A stretch of 47,082 bases of DNA from Paludibacter sp. (GTDB lineage: Bacteria > Bacteroidota > Bacteroidia > Bacteroidales > Paludibacteraceae): NCBI GenBank assembly GCA_028692715.1, contig JAQUWU010000038.1, forward strand, positions 1 through 47,082, given 5' to 3'. The notes below the pieces were generated by a model that was not told the origin of the DNA, did no database searches, and was given only the letters and a program-made list of their open reading frames with translations. Below are positions 26,272-35,262 of the stretch, piece by piece (the first letter of the stretch is position 1; each line of letters starts with the position of its first letter). Made by a program: the position numbers and the translations under genes.

Positions 26272-28734
26272 ATGATGAATTTATTGAAACATAAAATCAA
26301 TATTATTTTCGCCCTACTAATTGGCTGCTTGCAAGGTATAACAAGTCAGACAAATGAGTACAAACTTTGGTACGACCAACCTGCTCAGGTTTGGACAGAA
26401 GCGTTACCATTGGGAAACGGACGTTTAGGTGCTATGGTTTATGGCAATCCGGCCATAGAACAAATTCAGTTGAACGAAGAAACTATTTGGGCAGGAAGTC
26501 CGAATAGTAATGCGAATCCGGAGGCTTTATTGTACATCCCTAAAGTACGTGAGTTGGTTTTTGCAGGTAAATATCTAGAAGCACAGGATTTGGCTACCGA
26601 AAAAGTGATGTCGAATACGAATTCAGGTATGCCCTATCAAACATTTGGCGATTTACGCATTGCTTTCCCCGGACATTCCAGTTATACCAATTATTACAGA
26701 GATTTAAATCTTGATTCGGCTTGTGCGACGGTTCAATATAAAGTAGATGGAGTTACATTTAACAGAGAAATCTTCACGTCATTTACCGAACAGGTCATCA
26801 TTGTACGACTAACAGCATCGAAGCAAAAGCAAATCACCTTCAATGCACAACTTACATCACCTCAACAAGATGTTTTTATTAACTCGGAAGGAAACGAAGT
26901 AACATTAAGTGGTGTTACACCCACGCACGAACGCCAAAAAGGGAAAATAAAATTCAATGGCCGACTGACTGCTAAAACCAAAGGCGGTAAATTGATCTGT
27001 AAAGATGGCATACTATCTGTTGAGAAAGCAGACGAAGTGATTCTTTATGTTTCTATTGCTACCAATTTCAATAAATACGATGATATTCAGGGCGATGAAG
27101 TTGTTCGTGCAAAAAATTATCTTGACAATGCTATTTTAGTAGATTATCATCATGCAAAAAAATCGCACATCGATTTCTTTAGTAAATACATGCAACGTTC
27201 CAGCCTCGATTTAGGTCCGAATATTTCAAAAGAAACAACCGATAAACGCATTGAACATTTTGCAGAAACGAATGATGCTCATTTAGTGGCAACTTATTAC
27301 AAATTTGGCCGTTACTTGCTCATTTGCTCTTCGCAACCGGGAGGCCAGGCAGCTAATCTACAGGGAATTTGGAACGATAAAATGTTTCCTTCGTGGGATA
27401 GTAAATATACGACCAACATCAATTTGGAGATGAATTATTGGCCGGCGGAAGTCACCAACTTGTCCGAATTGTCAGAGCCACTTTTACGTTTAACAAAAGA
27501 AGTGAGCGAGACAGGTAAAGAAACTGCAAAGATTATGTACGGCGTAGATGGCTGGGTGTTGCATCACAATACTGATATTTGGCGAATAACAGGTCCGGTC
27601 GACAGAGCTGCTTCTGGCATGTGGACATCCGGCGGAGCATGGCTCTGTAGCATGTTGTGGGAGCATTATTTATACACCGGCGATAAAGAGTTTCTGAAAT
27701 CGGTATATCCGACAATGAAAGAATCGGCCATTTTTTTTGATAAAATAATGGTGAAAGAACCTGACCATAACTGGTTGGTGGTCTGTCCGAGCAATTCCCC
27801 GGAAAACACACATGCAGGAAGTAATGGAAAAGCAACTACTGCCGGAGGAGTTACAATGGATAATGAATTAATTTCGAACTTATGGAATATCATTATTGAA
27901 AGTTCAAAAATATTACAAACCGACACAGACTTTGCCAATCATTTAAAAAACCGTTTGACTGAAATGGCACCTTTTCAAATCGGACATTGGGGGCAATTGC
28001 AGGAATGGATGTTCGATTGGGACAATCCCGAAGATATTCACCGTCATGTTTCGCATTTGTGGGGACTTTTCCCGGGGAATCAAATTTCACCTTATCGTAC
28101 ACCAGAATTATTCGATGCAGCCCGCACTTCACTTATTCATCGTGGCGATCCTTCCACAGGCTGGAGCATGGGTTGGAAAGTATGCTTGTGGGCACGTTTG
28201 CTCGATGGAGACCATGCATATAAATTAATCACGGATCAACTATCTTTGGTCAGAAACGAGCCTAAACATGGAGGTACCTATCCAAATTTATTTGATGCTC
28301 ATCCCCCATTTCAAATCGATGGGAACTTTGGATGTACAGCCGGAATTGCCGAAATGTTGATGCAAAGTTATGATGGATTTATATATTTATTACCTTCGTT
28401 ACCAGGCATTTGGGAAAACGGAGAAGTAAAAGGACTTGTAGCTCGAGGAGGTTTTGAGATGGACATAAAATGGAGCAATGGGAAAGTAGAGAAAGTGACA
28501 ATCCACTCACGAAATGGCGGAAATTGTCGTCTTCGCTCGCTTAACACACTAAAAGGAAAAGGTTTACGAAAAGCAAAAGGTGCAAATAAAAATTCTTTTT
28601 TTGTAGTTCCTGAAAATACAAAACCATTAATTAACGAGAATGCAAAACTAAATCCGGTAATTTTAAAAGACACGTATCTTTACGATTTGAAAACTGAAAA
28701 GGGTGGAACTTACATAATAACCCCCAACCCCTAA
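26272..28734 (+). CDS. GH95 alpha-L-fucosidase/alpha-L-galactosidase
   Basis: 820 aa, normal GH95 length, with signal peptide (MMNLLKHKINIIFALLIGCL..SQ). An N-terminal beta-sandwich opens with LWYDQPAQVWTEALPLGNGR (NGRLGAM), and an (alpha/alpha)6 barrel follows with NLQGIWNDK, NLEMNYWPAEVTNLSE and VCPSNSPENTH, then IDGNFGCTAGIAEML. These are hallmark GH95 motifs. In RG-II degradation the GH95 enzyme BT1010 acts as an alpha-L-galactosidase on chain A; presence of GH141 for fucose supports that role here, although fucosidase activity remains possible. The stop codon TAA (28732-28734) lies inside a copy of the dispersed repeat, so the C-terminal TPNP is repeat-encoded. Confidence 0.9.
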   Translation: MMNLLKHKINIIFALLIGCLQGITSQTNEYKLWYDQPAQVWTEALPLGNGRLGAMVYGNPAIEQIQLNEETIWAGSPNSNANPEALLYIPKVRELVFAGKYLEAQDLATEKVMSNTNSGMPYQTFGDLRIAFPGHSSYTNYYRDLNLDSACATVQYKVDGVTFNREIFTSFTEQVIIVRLTASKQKQITFNAQLTSPQQDVFINSEGNEVTLSGVTPTHERQKGKIKFNGRLTAKTKGGKLICKDGILSVEKADEVILYVSIATNFNKYDDIQGDEVVRAKNYLDNAILVDYHHAKKSHIDFFSKYMQRSSLDLGPNISKETTDKRIEHFAETNDAHLVATYYKFGRYLLICSSQPGGQAANLQGIWNDKMFPSWDSKYTTNINLEMNYWPAEVTNLSELSEPLLRLTKEVSETGKETAKIMYGVDGWVLHHNTDIWRITGPVDRAASGMWTSGGAWLCSMLWEHYLYTGDKEFLKSVYPTMKESAIFFDKIMVKEPDHNWLVVCPSNSPENTHAGSNGKATTAGGVTMDNELISNLWNIIIESSKILQTDTDFANHLKNRLTEMAPFQIGHWGQLQEWMFDWDNPEDIHRHVSHLWGLFPGNQISPYRTPELFDAARTSLIHRGDPSTGWSMGWKVCLWARLLDGDHAYKLITDQLSLVRNEPKHGGTYPNLFDAHPPFQIDGNFGCTAGIAEMLMQSYDGFIYLLPSLPGIWENGEVKGLVARGGFEMDIKWSNGKVEKVTIHSRNGGNCRLRSLNTLKGKGLRKAKGANKNSFFVVPENTKPLINENAKLNPVILKDTYLYDLKTEKGGTYIITPNP

Positions 28735-28742
28735 AGGGGAAT
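28720..28742. repeat. Junction palindromic repeat, copy 10 (holds the GH95 stop)
   Basis: Reads CCCCCAACCCCTAAAGGGG. It supplies the last codons and the TAA stop of GH95. It is the inverted partner of copy 11, 76 nt away, and the two arms are almost fully complementary. Confidence 0.9.
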
Positions 28743-28777
28743 TTATTTAGTATTACTTAATTTTTAATTTTAAAAAA

Positions 28778-30244
28778 ATGATTTTAAAAAAAAGCTACAA
28801 AAACAAAACTAATTTCTATTCCCCTTTAGGGGTTAGGGGTAGTCTTCTTCTCTTGCTTTTTACAACAACAACAACAACTCTTTTTGCTGCAAATCCTTTT
28901 CAAAACGGGAAACTAAAAGTTAGTGAAAATCAGCATTACCTTCAGTACGAAAACGGTCAACCTTTCTTTTGGTTAGGCGATACCGGTTGGTTGTTACCCG
29001 AACGTCTCGATCGTGATGAAGCAGAATATTACATTGATGAATGTAGTAAACGAGACTACAATGTTGTTCAGGTTCAAACAATTAACGATGTACCATCGTA
29101 CAATATTTATGGTCAATCGTCAAATCCGGATGGATTTGATTTTAAAAACATAAATAAAAAAGGGGTTTATGGCTACTGGGATCATATGGATTATATTATA
29201 AAAATGGCCGAAAAAAAAGGAATTTATATTGGAATGACCTGCATATGGGGTGGACTGGTAAGTTCCGATAAAATGAATGTGAAAGAAGCACAGTCTTATG
29301 GAAAATTCTTAGGTGAGCGCTACAAAGACTCTCCAAATATCATTTGGATGATTGGTGGCGATATTCGTGGCGATATAAAAACGGAGGTATGGGAAACCTT
29401 GGCAAAAGCGATCAAAGCGGTGGATAAAAATCATTTGATGACTTACCATCCTCGTGGCAGAACCTGTTCGACAACCTGGTTCAACGATTCTGAATGGTTG
29501 GATTTCAATATGTTTCAAAGTGGACATCGCCGTTACGGACAACGAAATGGAGACGGAGATTATACTATAGCTGAAAACACCGAAGAGGATAGCTGGCGTT
29601 ATGTGGAGAAAAGTTTTTCCATGTTACCTGTAAAACCTGTTCTTGACGGCGAACCTTCGTACGAAGACATTCCGCAGGGATTACATAATTTGAAAGAAGT
29701 TCGCTGGAACGACAATGATGTACGTCGCTATGCCTATTGGTCGGTATTTGCCGGTTCGTTTGGTCATACATACGGTCATAATTCAATTATGCAATTTTAC
29801 AAACCCAGCATTTTTGGAAATTATGGTGCAGATCGTCCATGGTACGATTGTTTGAAAGATCCAGGTTATAATCAAATGAAATATCTTAAAGATTTGATGC
29901 TGGCATTTCCTTTCTTTGAGCGAGTTCCAGACCAAAACATTATTGCCGGACAAAACGGTGAACGTTACGATCGAGCCATTGCAACTCGTGGAAACGATTA
30001 TTTATTGGTGTATAATTATACAGCTCGTCCAATGTCCATCGATTTATCAAAAATAAGTGGTGAAAAGAAAAAATGCTGGTGGTTCAATCCTAAAAATGGA
30101 GATTTACAATTCATTGGAGAGTTTGACGGTTCTAAAGTAACTGATTTCACCATCGATGCCGGATATAATTCTGGAAACGACAGAGTGTTAATAGCAGTGG
30201 ATAGTAGCAAAGATTATGTCAAAAAAATAATGCAAAAAAAATAA
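28778..30244 (+). CDS. GH140 apiosidase
   Basis: 488 aa. A TIM-barrel of the DUF4038 type (about 40-395) opens with LKVSENQHYLQYENGQPFFW and LGDTGWLLPERL, followed by a C-terminal beta domain (GNDYLLVYNYTARPMSIDLS). Candidate catalytic acids are Asp195 in MIGGDIRGD and Glu292 in LDGEPSYED. Their 97-residue separation equals that of Asp187/Glu284 in BT1012, the founder of GH140, which cleaves the apiose link that joins side chains A and B to the RG-II backbone. The signal peptide is MILKKSYKNKTNFY, then repeat-encoded SPLGVRGS, then the core LLLLLF and a Thr run before LFAA. The Thr run comes from an ACA repeat. Confidence 0.88.
   Translation: MILKKSYKNKTNFYSPLGVRGSLLLLLFTTTTTTLFAANPFQNGKLKVSENQHYLQYENGQPFFWLGDTGWLLPERLDRDEAEYYIDECSKRDYNVVQVQTINDVPSYNIYGQSSNPDGFDFKNINKKGVYGYWDHMDYIIKMAEKKGIYIGMTCIWGGLVSSDKMNVKEAQSYGKFLGERYKDSPNIIWMIGGDIRGDIKTEVWETLAKAIKAVDKNHLMTYHPRGRTCSTTWFNDSEWLDFNMFQSGHRRYGQRNGDGDYTIAENTEEDSWRYVEKSFSMLPVKPVLDGEPSYEDIPQGLHNLKEVRWNDNDVRRYAYWSVFAGSFGHTYGHNSIMQFYKPSIFGNYGADRPWYDCLKDPGYNQMKYLKDLMLAFPFFERVPDQNIIAGQNGERYDRAIATRGNDYLLVYNYTARPMSIDLSKISGEKKKCWWFNPKNGDLQFIGEFDGSKVTDFTIDAGYNSGNDRVLIAVDSSKDYVKKIMQKK
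28819..28841. repeat. Junction palindromic repeat, copy 11 (translated)
   Basis: Reads CCCCTTTAGGGGTTAGGGG. It is translated as SPLGVRGS just before the hydrophobic core of the GH140 signal peptide, the same peptide as in GH141 on the other strand. It pairs with copy 10. Confidence 0.9.
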
Positions 30245-30298
30245 TCTCATAGCTTCATCTAAATATATTTCTTTGTTAACCTTTTTGTAAATGTGTAT

Positions 30299-31678
30299 AT
30301 GAAAAAACAAATATTCTTTCTGTTATTAGCATTTATTACAATAAGTGCTTCGGCTCAAATGCCTACCCGAACACAGGATAATGTTGACAAATATAAACAA
30401 ATTTGCCGAAAATACATTTATGCTGAAATGAAAGGGATGTATCGCGAAGCCGGCGGTTCTCTGAAGTATCCATTTCTTGCACCGGGAAGCAATCAATACC
30501 TCGATATGCTTTGGGATTGGGATTCGTGGTTAAGCGATGTGGCATTACGACAGATACTACTCGAAAAAGGGACTGATAAAGACCGTAAAGATGCATTAAA
30601 ATACGAGCAGGGTTGTGTACTGAATTCATTAAGTTATGGTGGTATGGAAGGTTGGATTCCCATTTGGATTGAACGTAATGCACCATCACGTGCTGAAATG
30701 TTGAGCACAAAAAATCCATGGAAAAGCAATATGCACAAACCGACATTAGCTCAACATGCTGCTTTTATTATCAAAAACATGAACGGCGATGCTGAATGGT
30801 TACGCGAAGATTTCTATACTTTACAGGCTTTTGAAAGCAGATATTTGAATTTTCAACAGCATAAAGCCACCGGATTGATGTATTGGGAAAACGACGAGGC
30901 CATTGGTGTAGATAATGACCCAAGCACTTTTTACCGTCCAAACGAAAGTTCCGGTTCGATATTTCTGAACGCGCTAATGTACAAAGAACTAAAAGCTACA
31001 GCTTATATTGCAGAATGTCTTCATCAATCGGATATAGCTAAACAATATGAAAAAGAAGCAGTTAAATTATTGGGAAACATTCGTGAACATTGCTGGGATC
31101 AGCGTGACGGATTCTATTACAGTGTAGATTTAAATCTGCGTCCGGTGGTAAAACCCGATATTGAAGCATTAAAACCGGGAATGTTATTTTTTCATGTAGG
31201 ACAACCGCGAACCTACGATTGTTTGATTCAACGTTTCAGTGTTTGGAGTGGATTTATGTCTATGTGGGCAGGAATTGCAACTCCCGAACAAGCTAAGATA
31301 ATTGTTGAGAAACAATTCAGGGATACAACATCCTTTAATGCTCCTGCCGGAATTCGTTCGCTATCGCCACTCGAAAAAATGTATGATACCCGTGCCAGTG
31401 GTAATCCATCGTCATGGCAGGGTCCAATCTGGGTTATCGTAAACTACATGGTTTTCCGTGGGCTTGTACAATATGGTTATACAGCCGAAGCCAAAGAACT
31501 GACCGAAAAAACAATATTGCTTTTAGGACGGGATTTTGAACGTTTTGGAGCTTTGCATGAATATTATTTACCGGATAATGGCGAACCGGTATTGAACAAA
31601 GGTTTCCAGAACTGGAATTTCTTGGTGTTGAATATGGCGGCTTGGTTGGATGAAAAAGCGGTTGTTACTGAATTTTAA
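30299..31678 (+). CDS. (alpha/alpha)6-barrel glycosidase, GH63/GH37-like
   Basis: 459 aa started at ATG 30299 (MKKQIFFLLLAFITISASAQ, signal peptide); the frame extends back two codons to a GTG. It is a single (alpha/alpha)6 domain with motifs shared by trehalases, GH63 and mannosylglycerate-hydrolase-type enzymes: MLWDWDSWLSDVAL, NPSSWQGPIWVIVNYMVFRG and FGALHEYYLPDNGEP with GFQNWNFLVLN. The acidic residues in WDWD and HEYY are the likely active site. I cannot assign a substrate. Its place directly after GH140, 54 nt downstream, implies action on an RG-II linkage not covered by the named families. It is probably the last gene of the central cluster. Confidence 0.65.
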   Translation: MKKQIFFLLLAFITISASAQMPTRTQDNVDKYKQICRKYIYAEMKGMYREAGGSLKYPFLAPGSNQYLDMLWDWDSWLSDVALRQILLEKGTDKDRKDALKYEQGCVLNSLSYGGMEGWIPIWIERNAPSRAEMLSTKNPWKSNMHKPTLAQHAAFIIKNMNGDAEWLREDFYTLQAFESRYLNFQQHKATGLMYWENDEAIGVDNDPSTFYRPNESSGSIFLNALMYKELKATAYIAECLHQSDIAKQYEKEAVKLLGNIREHCWDQRDGFYYSVDLNLRPVVKPDIEALKPGMLFFHVGQPRTYDCLIQRFSVWSGFMSMWAGIATPEQAKIIVEKQFRDTTSFNAPAGIRSLSPLEKMYDTRASGNPSSWQGPIWVIVNYMVFRGLVQYGYTAEAKELTEKTILLLGRDFERFGALHEYYLPDNGEPVLNKGFQNWNFLVLNMAAWLDEKAVVTEF

Positions 31679-31702
31679 GTTCAAAGAATTAAAAAAAAAA
31701 CA

Positions 31703-31710
31703 TATCTTTG
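31703..31710 (+). promoter_or_regulatory. Candidate -7 promoter element before the small ORF
   Basis: TATCTTTG matches TAnnTTTG. No TTTG is found at the expected -33 position. It may drive the small ORF at 31769 and the susCD transcript with a long leader. Confidence 0.35.
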
Positions 31711-31768
31711 CATTTTCATTCAGTCACTATTAAATGGTTGAGATTATTTTAAAATATAAATTCAACTT

Positions 31769-31906
31769 ATGAAAATTTTTCGTCTTTTAATATGGTTGTT
31801 TTTTCTACAACTAAATTTTTTATTATTAAATGTACAAAACGCTTTTACATCTGCTAAAGTTATCACTACAAATGGAGTCACGTTTTCAGGTTTAATTGAT
31901 ATTTAA
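31769..31906 (+). CDS. Small hypothetical protein with signal-like N-terminus
   Basis: A 45-aa frame from ATG to TAA. It begins MKIFRLLIWLFFLQLNFLLL and ends VITTNGVTFSGLIDI. The first 20 residues look like a signal peptide or membrane segment. A candidate -7 element lies 59 nt upstream and susC starts 195 nt downstream. I do not recognise it. It could be a real micro-protein, the remnant N-terminus of a lost secreted protein, or chance. Confidence 0.3.
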   Translation: MKIFRLLIWLFFLQLNFLLLNVQNAFTSAKVITTNGVTFSGLIDI

Positions 31907-32101
31907 AAGCAATTAAAAACAAGTGATTAAAGAAGGTACAATCGTACGTCTTTTGTAATATAATGATTGACAACTTTTATGATAGAGATAGTTCCTGCCA
32001 GTCATGTTAAAACATAAAGCTTGGCATATAGGTAAATTACTCCATTAAATTTTAAAATTATAAATAATATTAATATTAACTTTAAATTAAAAAAGAATGC
32101 A
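31907..32101. other. susC leader region, no gene seen
   Basis: About 195 nt between the small ORF and susC. AT-rich, with no clear TAnnTTTG promoter and no strong hairpin. The last 20 nt before the ATG are purine-rich (TTAAAAAAGAATGCA), which may aid initiation. Confidence 0.4.
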
Positions 32102-35100
32102 ATGAAATTAGAAAAAAAACATTTCGTAGCGATTAACACTAATGCTTTAAGAAGATGTTTGCTGGCTGTAATGTTAATTTGTTTCAGTCTGAGTCCTTTT
32201 GCCCAGACCTCAATTTCTGTATCCGGAGTAGTAAAAGATCAACAAGGTGATCCGCTAATCGGAGTATCAATAAGATTGGAGAATAGCAAAACAGGTACAA
32301 TCACGGACATAAATGGTAATTTTACACTTGTGGTTCCAACAAAGAGCTCACTTACTTTTTCGTATGTCGGTTATGCCCCAAAAACTGTTTTAGCTACACA
32401 GTCCCAAATGAATGTTATTTTGGATGAAGATAACAATGATTTAGATGAAGTAGTTGTTGTTGGCTATGGCACTGTTAAAAAAAGAGATTTAACTGGTGCT
32501 ATAACTTCAGTCAAGAGTGATGCTATTACTTTGACGCCTTCGTCTAATCCGATGTTGTCACTTCAAGGACGCGTTGCTGGCTTGGATATTACAAAGTCAT
32601 CAGGTCAGGCAGGCACAGGAGTTTCAATGCAACTACGTGGTAACCGCTCATTTGCAGCTTCAGGGACTCCACTTTTTATAATCGATGGTATGCCGGGAGA
32701 TTACTCTACCATGAATCCAAATGATATTGAAAGTATCGAAATTTTGAAAGATGCATCGTCAACAGCAGTTTATGGTTCAGCCGGATCTAATGGAGTTATC
32801 ATTATTACAACAAAAAAAGGGAAAGAAGGAGTAATGAATGTAAACTTCAATACATTTATGGGATACAATGGCTGGTCTATATTGCCTAAAATGCGTAGTG
32901 GAGATAGTTATATGAATACCATTCGTTTAGCTCGTCAGGAAGCCGGAACTTATATTGATGATACAGATTTGGTGGATCCTGCTATTTATGAAGCTTATCA
33001 GAAAGGTCAAAATATTGATTGGGCTAATGCTTTGATGCAAACAGGAAATGCTCAAAACTATTCACTTTCCATTTCAAACGGAACAAAAAAGACCAAGGAA
33101 TATTTCTCGTTAAATTATTCAAATGAGAATGGTCAATACACAAATGACAATTACCAAGTCCTTTCTACCAATATCCGGTTGGACCAACAAATCAACAAAT
33201 TTATTGCTACTGGTATCAATGTTCAAGGTTCATACACGATGCAGAACAAAACATACAGTAAGATTTACAATGCTTTAGTTGCCTCACCATTTGGAACTTT
33301 ATACGATGAAAGTGGTAATCTTAATCCATATCCTGTAGTTGGAGACAATAAACAGGTAAATTTACTTCTCAATCAGAATAAAGATGCCTATTTAAATAAT
33401 AATCAAGGTCTGCGATTGTATGTAACTCCATATATTCGAATCTCCCCAGTTAAAGGAATGACCATTGAGTCTAGATTAAATGGTAATTTGTCCTTCTCAA
33501 ATTCCCATCAATTTTTAGGTTACGGATCCTATCAATTTTACGATGCATTAGGAACAGGTGCTTTAAACGCAAGTGACGATTTACAAAAAGCACAGGTTTC
33601 GGCTACAATAAAGGGAAGTAGCAATTACAACTATAAATGGGAAAACATACTAACTTATAATTTTAAAATCGCCAAAGATCACGATTTTACTTTTACAGGT
33701 GTGGGTAGTTATAATTCTAACCAGTCTGAATCACTTAGTAGTAGTATGACTGGTATCACAAGTAATATGTATAACTGGACAAATCTGGGTGCTGGAACGG
33801 GTGTTCCTACTGTTGAATCAGGATATACTATGTCAAAGGGAATTGGATTAATGGAACGTATTTCCTATTCTTACTTGGGTAGATATCTTTTTTCGGCTTC
33901 TATGCGTCAGGATGCTTCATCCAGGCTAGCCATAGGACATCGTTGGAGTACTTTCCCTGCTGTTTCAGCAGGTTGGCGTGTATCAGATGAATCTTTTATG
34001 GCATCTACAAAAACTTGGTTAGATAATTTGAAGATTCGTGTAGGTTATGGAGTTACTGGTACTGCCGGTATTGACCCTTATTCTTCCTGGTCCATCCTTC
34101 AACAAGGTAATTTATCTCTGGCAGGAGAAAAACTCACAAACTACTATTATCCACAAACAGTACCAAATCCTGACCTTTCATGGGAAAGATCATATAATAC
34201 CAATATTGGTTTAGATATGTCATTCCTTAATAACCGAATTGATTTAAGTGCTGATTATTATATCACTAATACTGATGGCGTTATTTGGACACAAGCCATG
34301 CCTATAACAGGTGGTGGATATGATGCATCCTCTTACTACAGTACGAATGCCAATATTGCTTCTACTAAAAACCAAGGTATTGAGTTAGCTTTAACTACCA
34401 GAAATATTGTAACTAAAGATTTTAATTGGGTAACTACCATTACCTATTCAAAAAACAATGAAGAGGTTACTTCATTAGGTGATGGAACACAGGACTATGT
34501 AACAAATGGAGATTATACACTTCATGTAGGTTCACCAATTAAGTCATATTACAATTATAAAGTTACAGGCGTTTGGCAGAATGGTGAAGAAGCAGATGCA
34601 GCAGTTTTTGGAGCTGTTCCGGGCGATATTAAGGTTGATATTCCCGACTTGATCAAAGATAGTGAAGGTGAATATCACAAAACAATAAAAGGAGATGACG
34701 GAACAGATGTTACAACCGCTTACAATGCTCAAAACAAATATGCTATTGGTACGAATGATTATCAGATAATTGGCCATAACTCTCCCGATTGGTCGTTAGG
34801 ATTCCAGAATACAGTAACTTATAAAGGATTTGATTTTGGAATCTATATGTATGCACGATTTGGTCAGACAATAGACTATTCGTTACTAACAGCTTATAAT
34901 AATTCGGGTACTAGTAATTTCCCTGAATATTTCAATTACTGGACATCAACCAATCCATCCAATGATTTCCCGGCTTTGAATAGTTCAAGAGAAATTAAAC
35001 AAATGACTGGTTATTATGCACTTTCGTTTGTTGACGGATCGTTCTTTAAAATTAAAAATATAACTATGGGCTATTCTTTATCAAAAAAATGGAGTAAAGC

Positions 35101-35257
35101 TCTAAAAATAGAGAAGTTAAGAGTATATGGAACTTTAACGAATCCATTAATTATAGCTAACAGTCATTTAATTAAAGACTATGATCCTGAAATGAATGGT
35201 AATCTTGATTTTCCCTCGACTAAACAATTAGTATTTGGATTAAATTTAACATTTTGA
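32102..35257 (+). CDS. SusC-like TonB-dependent outer-membrane transporter
   Basis: 1051 aa. A signal peptide (core LAVMLICFSLSPFAQ) is followed by a carboxypeptidase-regulatory-like domain (about 38-110: VSGVVKDQQGDPLIGVSIRL ... TDINGNFTL). Next come the Bacteroidota linker DEVVVVGYGTVKKRDLTGAI and the plug domain with QLRGNRSF and IDGMPGD. A long beta-barrel ends in the typical aromatic-terminated strand (KQLVFGLNLTF). SusC proteins import oligosaccharides with TonB energy together with the SusD lid. Its location places it as the importer for RG-II fragments. susD starts 5 nt after its TGA, so the two are translationally linked. Confidence 0.97.
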   Translation: MKLEKKHFVAINTNALRRCLLAVMLICFSLSPFAQTSISVSGVVKDQQGDPLIGVSIRLENSKTGTITDINGNFTLVVPTKSSLTFSYVGYAPKTVLATQSQMNVILDEDNNDLDEVVVVGYGTVKKRDLTGAITSVKSDAITLTPSSNPMLSLQGRVAGLDITKSSGQAGTGVSMQLRGNRSFAASGTPLFIIDGMPGDYSTMNPNDIESIEILKDASSTAVYGSAGSNGVIIITTKKGKEGVMNVNFNTFMGYNGWSILPKMRSGDSYMNTIRLARQEAGTYIDDTDLVDPAIYEAYQKGQNIDWANALMQTGNAQNYSLSISNGTKKTKEYFSLNYSNENGQYTNDNYQVLSTNIRLDQQINKFIATGINVQGSYTMQNKTYSKIYNALVASPFGTLYDESGNLNPYPVVGDNKQVNLLLNQNKDAYLNNNQGLRLYVTPYIRISPVKGMTIESRLNGNLSFSNSHQFLGYGSYQFYDALGTGALNASDDLQKAQVSATIKGSSNYNYKWENILTYNFKIAKDHDFTFTGVGSYNSNQSESLSSSMTGITSNMYNWTNLGAGTGVPTVESGYTMSKGIGLMERISYSYLGRYLFSASMRQDASSRLAIGHRWSTFPAVSAGWRVSDESFMASTKTWLDNLKIRVGYGVTGTAGIDPYSSWSILQQGNLSLAGEKLTNYYYPQTVPNPDLSWERSYNTNIGLDMSFLNNRIDLSADYYITNTDGVIWTQAMPITGGGYDASSYYSTNANIASTKNQGIELALTTRNIVTKDFNWVTTITYSKNNEEVTSLGDGTQDYVTNGDYTLHVGSPIKSYYNYKVTGVWQNGEEADAAVFGAVPGDIKVDIPDLIKDSEGEYHKTIKGDDGTDVTTAYNAQNKYAIGTNDYQIIGHNSPDWSLGFQNTVTYKGFDFGIYMYARFGQTIDYSLLTAYNNSGTSNFPEYFNYWTSTNPSNDFPALNSSREIKQMTGYYALSFVDGSFFKIKNITMGYSLSKKWSKALKIEKLRVYGTLTNPLIIANSHLIKDYDPEMNGNLDFPSTKQLVFGLNLTF

Positions 35258-35262
35258 TAGAT

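Noticed and set aside
28720-28841. Rho-independent terminator between GH95 and GH140
   Set aside because: The stem is long, but the loop holds the next start codon and the 3' arm is coding sequence with no T-run after it, so termination is not supported.
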